From an uncultured bacterium (GTDB lineage: Bacteria > Pseudomonadota > Gammaproteobacteria > Burkholderiales > Burkholderiaceae_D), in assembly GCA_903872555.1 (NCBI GenBank), contig CAIQLE010000151.1, positions 1-10,836 on the forward strand: a DNA stretch of 10,836 nucleotides. Reading direction: 5' to 3'. The first letter of the stretch is position 1, and every line of letters starts with the position of its first letter. Below the pieces are notes generated by a model. It worked only from the letters and a program-made list of their open reading frames with translations. It did not search any database and was not told where the DNA came from. Position numbers and translations under genes: made by a program. This document shows positions 1-5,855 of this stretch, one piece after another.

Positions 1-342
1 TCGAGCGCAAAGACAGTTGCCGAGCTGGCCATTGTTGTGGAACGCGTGCTGGGTCGTGAGCCCATGGTGATCGGTGATCCCGGGCAGGCTATTGATTTGG
101 TGGCCTGGTGCACGGGCGCCGCACAAAATGCATTAGAAGATGCGATTACTGCAGGTGCCAGTGTGTATCTGAGTGGAGAGATATCGGAACAGACAGTGCA
201 TTTGTCCAGAGAGAGTGGTGTGCCCTATATCGCCTGTGGTCATCATGCAAGCGAGCGCTATGGCGTGCAAGCTCTGGGCGATTATCTTTCACATAAGTTC
301 GGCATTCGGCACGAATTTATTGACATACCTAATCCGGTGTAA
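1..342 (+). CDS. Nif3-like dinuclear metal centre protein (3' end only)
   Basis: The reading frame is open from the first base, so the 5' end lies outside the window; the 113 visible residues are the C-terminal part of a NIF3/YbgI family protein. Residues 79-93 of the fragment carry the family's C-terminal metal-ligand pattern CGHHASER followed by YGVQALG (H81 and E85 match the conserved His-x3-Glu), and the end IDIPNPV is also typical. Members form hexameric toroids with a two-metal site per subunit. The cellular role is unsettled (GTP cyclohydrolase-like or regulatory proposals). In betaproteobacteria this gene commonly sits just upstream of petABC, as here, but in this window a response regulator gene lies between them. 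The family assignment is firm; the function is not. Confidence 0.9.
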   Translation, partial: SSAKTVAELAIVVERVLGREPMVIGDPGQAIDLVAWCTGAAQNALEDAITAGASVYLSGEISEQTVHLSRESGVPYIACGHHASERYGVQALGDYLSHKFGIRHEFIDIPNPV

Positions 343-355
343 TTTTTACTCGGAT

Positions 356-396
356 ACATCAGGTGTGGTTTGTTGATGTTTTGATTTTTATTTTTT
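356..396 (+). terminator. Weak hairpin plus T-rich tract after the Nif3 gene
   Basis: ACATCA (356-361) can pair with TGATGT (374-379) around a 12-nt loop, and a T-rich run follows immediately (379-396). The position just after the Nif3 stop suggests an intrinsic terminator. The stem has only 6 bp and few G-C pairs, so it would be weak. The rest of the 343-487 gap is AT-rich; I found no convincing promoter with both hexamers for the downstream response regulator. Confidence 0.3.
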
Positions 397-487
397 GATC
401 GTTTTGTATCCATATCAAAAGTGACGGGAACTAAGTGCGGAAAATGTGTACCGAGACATCGTTTGCTAATACGATCAAGGTCTCATC

Positions 488-1198
488 ATGTTGCCCCTCA
501 TTTCATCTCATCCTTGCCGCATCATGGTCGTTGAGGATGATGTGGTTACACGCCGATTACTATGTAATGCCATTGCGCTCGAGCCCTCGCTTGAGCTGAG
601 TGCAGCCTTTGGGACGATTGCCGAAGCACAGCACTGGATGGCGAATAAGCCGATTGATTTATTACTGACCGATCTGGGTTTGACGGATGGTTCCGGATTG
701 GCGGTGATACGTAGTTGTCGTCGATTATTGCCCAACGCAGACATTATGGTCATCACCATGTCTAGTGATGAAGAGCAAATACTCGCTTGCATAGAGGCGG
801 GTGCATCCGGCTATGTGCTGAAGGAATCCGGACACCAGAATATCTTGCGTTCGATACTCGAATTGCGTTCCGGAGGCTCACCGATCAGCCCTATGATTGC
901 GCGCAAGGTGCTGGCGCGCATGCGCAGATATGTGAAGGATGATTCTTTAGAGCTGGACGATCATGCATCCCTGCTGACACGAACAGAATCCGCCATCCTT
1001 TTATGGATTTCGCGTGGCGGCACCTATTCCAAGGTGGCCAAGGCCATGGGACTTTCAGTGGGAACGGTACAAACTCATGTCAAACATATTTACAGGAAGC
1101 TTGCTGTGCATTCGCGCACCGAGGCTATTGTCGAAGCTCAGCGCAGAGGCTTACTTTCTGTGGATGCACTGGCCTGGCGGCGGCGATTGAGCCAGTAA
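488..1198 (+). CDS. Orphan NarL/LuxR-type response regulator
   Basis: A 236-residue two-domain transcription factor. Residues 11-130 form a receiver domain: acidic pair D17/D18, phospho-acceptor D62 in LLLTDLGLTDG, switch threonine T90 in VITMS, and K112 in GYVLKES. Residues 160-225 form a LuxR/GerE helix-turn-helix with the pattern LTRTE, VAKAMGLS, TVQTHVKHIYRKL and SRTEAI. A partner sensor kinase would phosphorylate D62 and promote dimerisation and DNA binding. The ATG at 488 is supported by AAGG at 477-480, 7 nt upstream. No histidine kinase is encoded in the window, so it is an orphan here. It lies 194 bp upstream of petA with no clear terminator between them, and petA has its own promoter. 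Target genes cannot be told from sequence; control of the neighbouring bc1 operon is only a possibility. Confidence 0.93.
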   Translation: MLPLISSHPCRIMVVEDDVVTRRLLCNAIALEPSLELSAAFGTIAEAQHWMANKPIDLLLTDLGLTDGSGLAVIRSCRRLLPNADIMVITMSSDEEQILACIEAGASGYVLKESGHQNILRSILELRSGGSPISPMIARKVLARMRRYVKDDSLELDDHASLLTRTESAILLWISRGGTYSKVAKAMGLSVGTVQTHVKHIYRKLAVHSRTEAIVEAQRRGLLSVDALAWRRRLSQ

Positions 1199-1309
1199 AC
1201 CAATCTGAAACCTCGCGTTCCCGACAATTTACTTATCAAAAAATATACGTCGCGTGAGTAAGTCTTGCACCCCCCCCTGTTTTTTTGTCATTCAAGCACT
1301 GTCTTGCGG

Positions 1310-1338
1310 TTTCCAAAGACTTCCCTCGTCGCTATAAT
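1310..1338 (+). promoter_or_regulatory. Sigma70-type promoter of petABC
   Basis: A perfect -10 box TATAAT (1333-1338) is preceded by TTTCCA (1310-1315, 4 of 6 match to the -35 consensus) with an optimal 17-bp spacer. Transcription would start near 1345, leaving a leader of about 48 nt before the petA ATG at 1393. A C8 run (1270-1277) and a T7 run (1280-1286) lie just upstream. The promoter falls inside an upstream in-frame extension of petA, which argues that the extension is not translated. Confidence 0.7.
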
Positions 1339-1392
1339 GTACGGTTGCTAGAAGTTCCGAAAAAATTTGCAATTTCATTGATTGGGGTTGTC

Positions 1393-2001
1393 ATGAGTGA
1401 CGAAAATCAGGTCGACGCAAGCCGACGTGGTCTGTTGGTTGCAACCTGTGCAGCAGGCGGTGTGGCGGGTCTGGCTGCGGCCGGCGCGTTTGTTTCAACA
1501 TTCGAGCCATCCGAGCGTGCGAAAGCTGCCGGTGCGCCGGTTGAGGTCGACATTGCCGACCTCAAGCCAGGCGAAATGAAAACCGTGGAATGGCGCGGCA
1601 AGCCCGTTTGGGTCATGAAGCGTACGCCAGAGATGGTGGCTTCCCTGAAGCAGACTGATGTTCAGGTGGCTGATCCCAAGTCTGAGCGCAATCCGAATGA
1701 ACTCACCCCTGAATACGCGCGCAATGAAACGCGCTCTATCAAGCCTGAGATTCTGGTGGCGGTCGGTATCTGTTCCCACCTCGGCTGCTCACCCAGCACG
1801 AAATTTACCAAAGGTGCACAGCCTTCTCTGCCGGATGACTGGCAGGGTGGTTTCCTGTGTCCTTGCCATGGCTCTACCTTTGATCTGGCTGGTCGTGTGT
1901 TCAAGAACAAACCCGCGCCCGACAATCTGGAGGTGCCACGCCACATGTACCTGAGCGATACCCGTATCGTGGTCGGTAAAGACGAGAAAGGCGAGGCTTA
2001 A
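1393..2001 (+). CDS. petA: Ubiquinol-cytochrome c reductase, Rieske iron-sulfur subunit
   Basis: The 202-residue Rieske protein of the cytochrome bc1 complex passes an electron from ubiquinol at the Qo site to cytochrome c1. The N-terminus has a twin-arginine signal (S10-R11-R12-G-L-L) followed by a hydrophobic, Ala/Gly-rich helix (about 14-35) that in this family stays as the membrane anchor. Cluster box I is CSHLGC (C127, H129 ligands; C132 disulfide) and box II is CPCHGSTFD (C156, H159 ligands; C158 disulfide). The residue after S161-T162 is F163, where mitochondrial and alphaproteobacterial proteins have Tyr. I chose the ATG at 1393 because it gives the usual family N-terminus, with the Tat motif ten residues in. 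The open frame extends upstream to a TTG at 1285, but that stretch contains the promoter. The ribosome site (GGGG at 1384-1387) is modest. First gene of petABC, 2 nt before petB. Confidence 0.97.
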   Translation: MSDENQVDASRRGLLVATCAAGGVAGLAAAGAFVSTFEPSERAKAAGAPVEVDIADLKPGEMKTVEWRGKPVWVMKRTPEMVASLKQTDVQVADPKSERNPNELTPEYARNETRSIKPEILVAVGICSHLGCSPSTKFTKGAQPSLPDDWQGGFLCPCHGSTFDLAGRVFKNKPAPDNLEVPRHMYLSDTRIVVGKDEKGEA

Positions 2002-2003
2002 TC

Positions 2004-3407
2004 ATGGCATTCCACGAAAAACAATTTCCTGCAGACGCACCACTGGCGCAAAAAGCGCTGGGCTGGGTGGATGACCGTTTTCCACTAACCAAGCTGTGGA
2101 ATGATCAGTGGGGCAAGTACTACGCGCCCAAGAACTTCAATATTTTTTATCTCTTCGGTTCACTCGCTGCGCTGGTGCTGGTGATACAGATCGTCACCGG
2201 TATTTTTCTGGTGATGAACTACAAGCCAGATGCCAACCTCGCTTTCGCATCGGTGGAATACATCATGCGCGAAGTGCCTTGGGGCTGGCTGGTGCGCTAT
2301 ATGCACTCGACCGGCGCTTCGGCCTTCTTCATTGTGGTCTACCTGCACATGACACGCGCCTTGCTATACGGTTCCTACCGCAAGCCACGTGAACTGATCT
2401 GGTTGTTCGGCGTTGCCATCTTCCTGTGCCTGATGGGTGAAGCCTTCTTCGGTTACCTTCTGCCATGGGGCCAGATGTCCTATTGGGGCGCTCAGGTGAT
2501 CGTCAATCTGTTTGGCGCGATCCCTTTCATTGGTCCTGATCTCTCGCTCTGGATACGCGGTGACTATGTGGTGTCTGATGCCACCCTGAACCGCTTCTTT
2601 GCTTTCCACGTGATTGCGATACCGCTGGTGCTGCTGGGTCTGGTGGTTGCTCACCTGATCGCGCTGCATGAAGTGGGCTCCAACAATCCGGATGGCATTG
2701 AAGTCAAAGACAATCTCGGTCCTGATGGTCATGGTGTGGATGCGATTCCTTCCCACCCTTACTACACCACCAAAGATATTTTTGGTGTGGCTGTGTTCCT
2801 GACGATTTTCAGTGCGGTGATTTTCTTTGCACCTGAGTTTGGTGGCTACTTCCTCGAGTACAACAACTTCATTCCGGCTGATTCACTGAAGACGCCACCG
2901 CATATCGCACCGGTCTGGTACTTCACGCCTTTCTATTCGATATTGCGTGCAACCACCTCGCAATTCATGACGGCACTGATCGTCGGCGTGATCGGCTATG
3001 CAGCCCTGATCGTCTACAAGACCAATCTGTCGAAAATGATCAAGAACGCCACCATCGCGATCGCCGCTGTCGCAGTGCTGGGCATGCTGGTACTTGATGC
3101 CAAATTCTGGGGCGTGGTGCTGATGGGCTTGTCCGTGCTGATTCTGGCTGGCATGCCATGGCTGGATCTGTCGCCGGCGAAATCGATACGTTACCGTCCT
3201 GACTGGCACAAGCTGGTCTACATTGTGTTCGGTATCACTTTCCTGATTCTGGGCTATCTGGGCGTTCAGGCGCCTACGGCAGGCCGTACGCTGGTGGCGC
3301 AGATCTGCACCTTCATCTTCTTTGGTTTCTTCATGCTCATGCCATGGTGGAGCACGATGGGTGAATTCAAGCCGGTGCCAAATCGCGTGACCTTCAAGCC
3401 GCACTGA
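2004..3407 (+). CDS. petB: Ubiquinol-cytochrome c reductase, cytochrome b subunit
   Basis: The 467-residue di-haem membrane core of the bc1 complex holds the Qo and Qi quinone sites. Haem ligands are H101 and H115 (RYMHSTGAS, YLHMTR) and H202 and H217 (AFHVIAIP, VAHLIALHEVGSNNP). The first pair has 13 residues between the histidines; the second has 14. The Qo motif at 303-306 is PVWY, not PEWY, so the catalytic-loop glutamate is replaced by V304. About eight core membrane helices are followed by a C-terminal extension (about 390-467) with additional hydrophobic segments, as in many proteobacterial cytochromes b. The start is supported by a GGCGAGG ribosome site (1990-1996) inside the end of petA; the 2-nt gap implies translational coupling. 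petC follows after 19 nt. Confidence 0.98.
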   Translation: MAFHEKQFPADAPLAQKALGWVDDRFPLTKLWNDQWGKYYAPKNFNIFYLFGSLAALVLVIQIVTGIFLVMNYKPDANLAFASVEYIMREVPWGWLVRYMHSTGASAFFIVVYLHMTRALLYGSYRKPRELIWLFGVAIFLCLMGEAFFGYLLPWGQMSYWGAQVIVNLFGAIPFIGPDLSLWIRGDYVVSDATLNRFFAFHVIAIPLVLLGLVVAHLIALHEVGSNNPDGIEVKDNLGPDGHGVDAIPSHPYYTTKDIFGVAVFLTIFSAVIFFAPEFGGYFLEYNNFIPADSLKTPPHIAPVWYFTPFYSILRATTSQFMTALIVGVIGYAALIVYKTNLSKMIKNATIAIAAVAVLGMLVLDAKFWGVVLMGLSVLILAGMPWLDLSPAKSIRYRPDWHKLVYIVFGITFLILGYLGVQAPTAGRTLVAQICTFIFFGFFMLMPWWSTMGEFKPVPNRVTFKPH

Positions 3408-3426
3408 GCCGCAAAGGAAAATAAGA

Positions 3427-4191
3427 ATGAAACTGCTAAAACAACTGATGGCGATGCTGGCGCTGGTGCCGGCACTGGTACTGGCATCTGAAGGCACCTA
3501 CCCGCTGGATCATGCGCCGGATCGCAGCAATGATCTGTCCGCAATGCAAAACGGTGCGCGACTGTTCGTTAACTATTGCCTGAATTGTCACTCCGCTTCA
3601 CTGCTGCGCTACAACCGTTTGCGCGATATCGGTCTGTCGGATGATCAGGTTCGCGAGAATCTTTTGTTCAGCGCTGACAAGGTCGGTGAGCTGATGAAAG
3701 TCAGCCTCAGCCCGGCTGATGCCAAGGCCTGGTTTGGTGCTGCGCCTCCTGACTTGTCTGTCATTGTTCGTGCCAAATCATCGGGTGAAGGTTCGGGCGC
3801 AGACTGGGTCTACACCTATCTGCGTACTTATTATAAAGATGATGCTCGCGCGACCGGCTGGAATAACCTGGTGTTTCCTAATGTCGGCATGCCGCATGTG
3901 CTGTGGGAACTGCAAGGTGTGCGCAAAGCGAAATTTGAAGAAGTCAAAGACCCGCATGATGAGTCTAAGTCGGTACACAAGTTTGCCGGCTTTGAACAAA
4001 TCAAGCCGGGCAAGCTGAGCGCGCAGGAATACGACGTCGCTGTGGCAGATCTGGTGGGCTTCATGGAATGGATGAGTGAACCAGTCAAAGCCAAGCGTCA
4101 GAGAATCGGCGTCTGGGTTCTGCTCTTCATGGCGCTGCTCGTTCTTCTGACCTGGCGTCTGAATGCCTCGTTCTGGAGAGAAGTTAAATAA
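3427..4191 (+). CDS. petC: Ubiquinol-cytochrome c reductase, cytochrome c1 subunit
   Basis: The 254-residue membrane-anchored c-type cytochrome receives electrons from the Rieske protein and hands them to soluble cytochrome c or an oxidase. A Sec signal peptide (1-20, ending VLA before SEGTYP) exports it. The single haem motif is C51-L-N-C54-H55. The sixth haem ligand is most likely M155 in FPNVGMPHVLW. The family element WFGAAPPDLS is at 102-111. A C-terminal membrane helix (about 226-243) followed by a basic tail anchors it with the bulk in the periplasm. The ATG is supported by AAGGA at 3414-3418, 8 nt upstream. It is a separate gene, not fused to cytochrome b as in some alphaproteobacteria. 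Last gene of petABC; a strong hairpin follows 86 nt after its stop. Confidence 0.98.
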   Translation: MKLLKQLMAMLALVPALVLASEGTYPLDHAPDRSNDLSAMQNGARLFVNYCLNCHSASLLRYNRLRDIGLSDDQVRENLLFSADKVGELMKVSLSPADAKAWFGAAPPDLSVIVRAKSSGEGSGADWVYTYLRTYYKDDARATGWNNLVFPNVGMPHVLWELQGVRKAKFEEVKDPHDESKSVHKFAGFEQIKPGKLSAQEYDVAVADLVGFMEWMSEPVKAKRQRIGVWVLLFMALLVLLTWRLNASFWREVK

Positions 4192-4277
4192 GTAGCCCTG
4201 CTTTCGGTACTGTCGTAAATCAGAATGCTGTACAGGTTTTGAATTGCGCCGGAACTGATACGCAGATATTCGTACGA

Positions 4278-4313
4278 AGGGTGAGGCGGTCGCCGTCTCA
4301 CCCTCTTTGTTTC
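4278..4313 (+). terminator. Strong hairpin between petC and sspA (terminator or leader stem)
   Basis: Bases 4278-4289 pair with 4293-4304 over 12 bp (one G-T wobble, mostly G-C) around a TCG loop, followed by CTTTGTTTC (4305-4313). It looks like an intrinsic terminator for petABC, although the U-tract is interrupted. It ends directly before the sspA ribosome site (AAGGAA, 4314-4319), so it could act as a partial terminator that sets the sspAB level, or as a stabilising 5' stem if sspA is transcribed from a promoter in 4192-4270. I found no clear two-hexamer promoter there. Confidence 0.75.
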
Positions 4314-4327
4314 AAGGAACTGCAAAC

Positions 4328-4939
4328 ATGATGGTTCTCTACTCGGGCACGACCTGCCCCTTCTCGCAACGCTGCCGTCTGGTCCTGTTTGAAAAAGGCA
4401 TGGACTTCGAGATTCGCGATGTAGACCTCTTCAATAAGCCAGAAGATATTTCGACCATGAATCCTTATGGTCAGGTGCCGATTCTGGTTGAGCGTGAACT
4501 GGTGTTGTATGAGTCGAATATCATCAATGAATATATTGATGAGCGCTTTCCTCATCCGCAACTGATGCCGGCTGATCCGCTGATGCGTGCACGTGCGCGT
4601 TTGATGTTGTTCAATTTCGAAAAAGAACTCTTCATTCATGTCCACACGCTGGAGAACGAGAAATCCCGTTCGGCAGAAAAAAGTCATGAAAAAGCACGTA
4701 CAGAAATTCGTGACCGCCTGACAACGCTGGCGCCACTGTTCCTGAAAAATAAATACATGCTGGGCGAAGAATTTTCCATGCTGGATGTGGCCATTGCACC
4801 TTTGCTCTGGCGTCTGGATCACTATGGCGTAGAACTGTCCAAGACGGCAGCGCCGCTGATGAAATATGCAGAACGCATCTTCTCGCGTCCTGCCTATATC
4901 GAAGCGCTGACACCTTCAGAAAAAGTGATGCGTCGCTAA
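4328..4939 (+). CDS. sspA: Stringent starvation protein A
   Basis: A 203-residue GST-fold protein. Residues 1-78 form a thioredoxin-like GST N-domain (MMVLYSGTTCPFSQRCR, then NPYGQVPILV and YESNIINEYI); the rest is the all-alpha GST C-domain. The conserved surface motif PHP is present at 75-77. In enterobacteria SspA binds RNA polymerase and supports acid and stationary-phase survival and, for some phages, late transcription; it lacks GST activity. The start ATG at 4328 follows AAGGAA by 8 nt; a second in-frame ATG at 4331 would shorten it by one residue. The frame also opens upstream at a TTG (4307), but that would overlap the hairpin. It pairs with sspB 23 nt downstream, as in many proteobacteria, and sits behind petABC as is usual in betaproteobacteria. 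Confidence 0.96.
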   Translation: MMVLYSGTTCPFSQRCRLVLFEKGMDFEIRDVDLFNKPEDISTMNPYGQVPILVERELVLYESNIINEYIDERFPHPQLMPADPLMRARARLMLFNFEKELFIHVHTLENEKSRSAEKSHEKARTEIRDRLTTLAPLFLKNKYMLGEEFSMLDVAIAPLLWRLDHYGVELSKTAAPLMKYAERIFSRPAYIEALTPSEKVMRR

Positions 4940-4962
4940 GCCAACTTAATTCTGTCTGACTG

Positions 4963-5469
4963 ATGGCTGATACTTCCACCAAACCGTATTTACTGCGAGC
5001 TCTGTACGAGTGGTGTACCGATAACGGGTACACCCCGTACATAGTTGTTGTTGTGGATGCGACGACCCGTGTTCCCATGGAGTTCGTCAAAAATGGTGAA
5101 ATCGTCCTGAATATCAGCTTCGATGCCACGGGCAATTTGAAAATTGATAATGAGTACGTTCAATTCAAGGCGCGATTTGGCGGTGTCTCGCGCGAAATTG
5201 AAGTGCCTGTGAATAATGTGAGCGCCATTTATGCCCGTGAAAATGGTCAGGGCATGAGCTTCGAAGTGAAGTCCTTAAGCGATGCCGAGCGTAAAAAGCG
5301 GCAGGGTTTGAGCGAATCCAAATCCGGCCCTGTGAAGGGTACGCCAGCATTGTCTGCCGTGCCTAGTCAGGAACAGGACATATCGGGCCATGCCAAAACG
5401 GATCAAGAGGGCAGTGATCCCGAGCCGCCCAAGCCCGGTGGCAGACCGACATTAACCCGCATCAAATAA
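4963..5469 (+). CDS. sspB: ClpXP protease specificity-enhancing factor SspB
   Basis: A 168-residue adaptor that brings ssrA-tagged and some other substrates to the ClpXP protease. Residues 1-about 110 are the folded substrate-binding domain (KPYLLRALYEWCTDNGYTPY, then VPMEFVKNGEIVLNIS and IEVPVNNVSAIYARENG). Residues about 111-158 form a polar, flexible linker rich in Ser, Pro and acidic residues. The extreme C-terminus GGRPTLTRIK is the ClpX-docking (XB) peptide, comparable to the RGRPxLRVVK end of the E. coli protein. No good ribosome site precedes the ATG at 4963, so translation is probably coupled to sspA, whose stop is 23 nt upstream. The tRNA-Thr gene follows 36 nt after the stop. Confidence 0.96.
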   Translation: MADTSTKPYLLRALYEWCTDNGYTPYIVVVVDATTRVPMEFVKNGEIVLNISFDATGNLKIDNEYVQFKARFGGVSREIEVPVNNVSAIYARENGQGMSFEVKSLSDAERKKRQGLSESKSGPVKGTPALSAVPSQEQDISGHAKTDQEGSDPEPPKPGGRPTLTRIK

Positions 5470-5484
5470 TTGAAGTAAATAACG

Positions 5485-5490
5485 TATAAT
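5485..5490 (+). promoter_or_regulatory. -10 box of the tRNA-Thr gene
   Basis: A perfect TATAAT lies 15 nt upstream of the mature tRNA 5' end, placing the transcription start near 5497 and giving a very short 5' leader for RNase P to remove. No good -35 hexamer is found 16-18 bp upstream (TCAAAT or ATCAAA, near 5461-5467, are poor). Read-through from sspAB may also contribute, because no terminator separates them. Confidence 0.5.
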
Positions 5491-5505
5491 TCGTCGTTCA
5501 AAATT

Positions 5506-5581
5506 GCCGGCTTAGCTCATCAGGTAGAGCACTTGATTTGTAATCATGGGGTAGCGGGTTCGAGTCCTGCAGCCGGCACCA
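5506..5581 (+). tRNA. thrT: tRNA-Thr, anticodon UGU
   Basis: A 76-nt cloverleaf with CCA encoded. Acceptor GCCGGCT (5506-5512) pairs with AGCCGGC (5571-5577), discriminator A5578, CCA 5579-5581. The D stem is GCTC/GAGC, the T stem GCGGG/CCTGC with loop TTCGAGT, and the variable loop GGGTA. The anticodon loop TTTGTAA (5537-5543) gives anticodon TGT, reading ACA and other ACN threonine codons. The anticodon stem CTTGA (5532-5536)/TCATG (5544-5548) has a T-T mismatch at its second pair (28-42). All other conserved positions are intact, so the gene is probably functional. The gene symbol is by analogy only; the isotype is certain. Confidence 0.96.
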
Positions 5582-5584
5582 ATT

Positions 5585-5615
5585 AAAAAAGCCCACGCGT
5601 CAGCGTGGGCTTTTT
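5585..5615. terminator. Bidirectional terminator between tRNA-Thr and ybdD
   Basis: A perfect 8-bp G-C-rich stem, GCCCACGC (5591-5598) with GCGTGGGC (5603-5610), closes a GTCA loop and is flanked by A6 (5585-5590) and T5 (5611-5615). It is a classical intrinsic terminator in both directions. On the + strand it ends the tRNA transcript 9 nt after the CCA; on the - strand it ends the cstA-ybdD transcript just past the ybdD stop. Confidence 0.95.
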
Positions 5616-5627
5616 GCTTTCAAGTGC

Positions 5628-5828
5628 CTAGCAGCACCTGGCGATGCGGCCATTGCCACCGTAACGGGCATCCTGCCGTTCACGGAAGAAGGCTTCATAG
5701 CTCATCGCAGGCTGGTCAGGATGGTTCAGCTGCATATGATTCAGATAATTATCGTAATCAGGCAAACCCACCATCAACCTGGCGGTTTGCCCGAGATAAG
5801 CACCGAATTTTCCGAGTTCACCCAACAT
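5628..5828 (-). CDS. ybdD: YbdD/YjiX family small protein (CstA partner)
   Basis: A 66-residue protein of the YbdD/YjiX (DUF466) family. The family pattern is complete: an N-terminal amphipathic stretch with [19 protein letters not shown], then [23 protein letters not shown], ending in ARCC. Genes of this family are almost always directly downstream of cstA-type transporter genes, as here (27-nt gap, same strand). Work in enterobacteria suggests the small protein is needed for full CstA/BtsT transport activity, but the mechanism is not settled. The ATG at 5828 is preceded by GGAG (complement of 5837-5840) 8 nt upstream. The terminal Cys-Cys is conserved in the family. Confidence 0.92.
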   Translation of the reverse strand: MLGELGKFGAYLGQTARLMVGLPDYDNYLNHMQLNHPDQPAMSYEAFFRERQDARYGGNGRIARCC

Positions 5829-5855
5829 GATTAGTGCTCCGTCTGTAAAGGCCGA

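Noticed and set aside
464..472. Extended -10 like TGCTAATAC before the response regulator
   Set aside because: It would start transcription at or past the ribosome site (477-480), leaving no room for translation initiation from it.
1231..1263. Inverted pair ACTTA/TAAGT after the response regulator as a terminator
   Set aside because: Only 5 A-T-rich base pairs with a long loop and no T-run directly after it.
1285..1392. In-frame upstream extension of petA from a TTG
   Set aside because: It contains the perfect -10 box and would put 36 unrelated residues before the Tat motif; the ATG at 1393 gives the normal Rieske N-terminus.
2883..3497. Long antisense open frame (204 codons) across petB/petC
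   Set aside because: It opposes firmly identified cytochrome genes, has a low-complexity His/Gln/Arg-rich translation and no ribosome site support; a shadow of codon bias.
4298..4822. Antisense open frame opposite sspA
   Set aside because: Translation has no recognisable domain and sspA on the other strand is certain.
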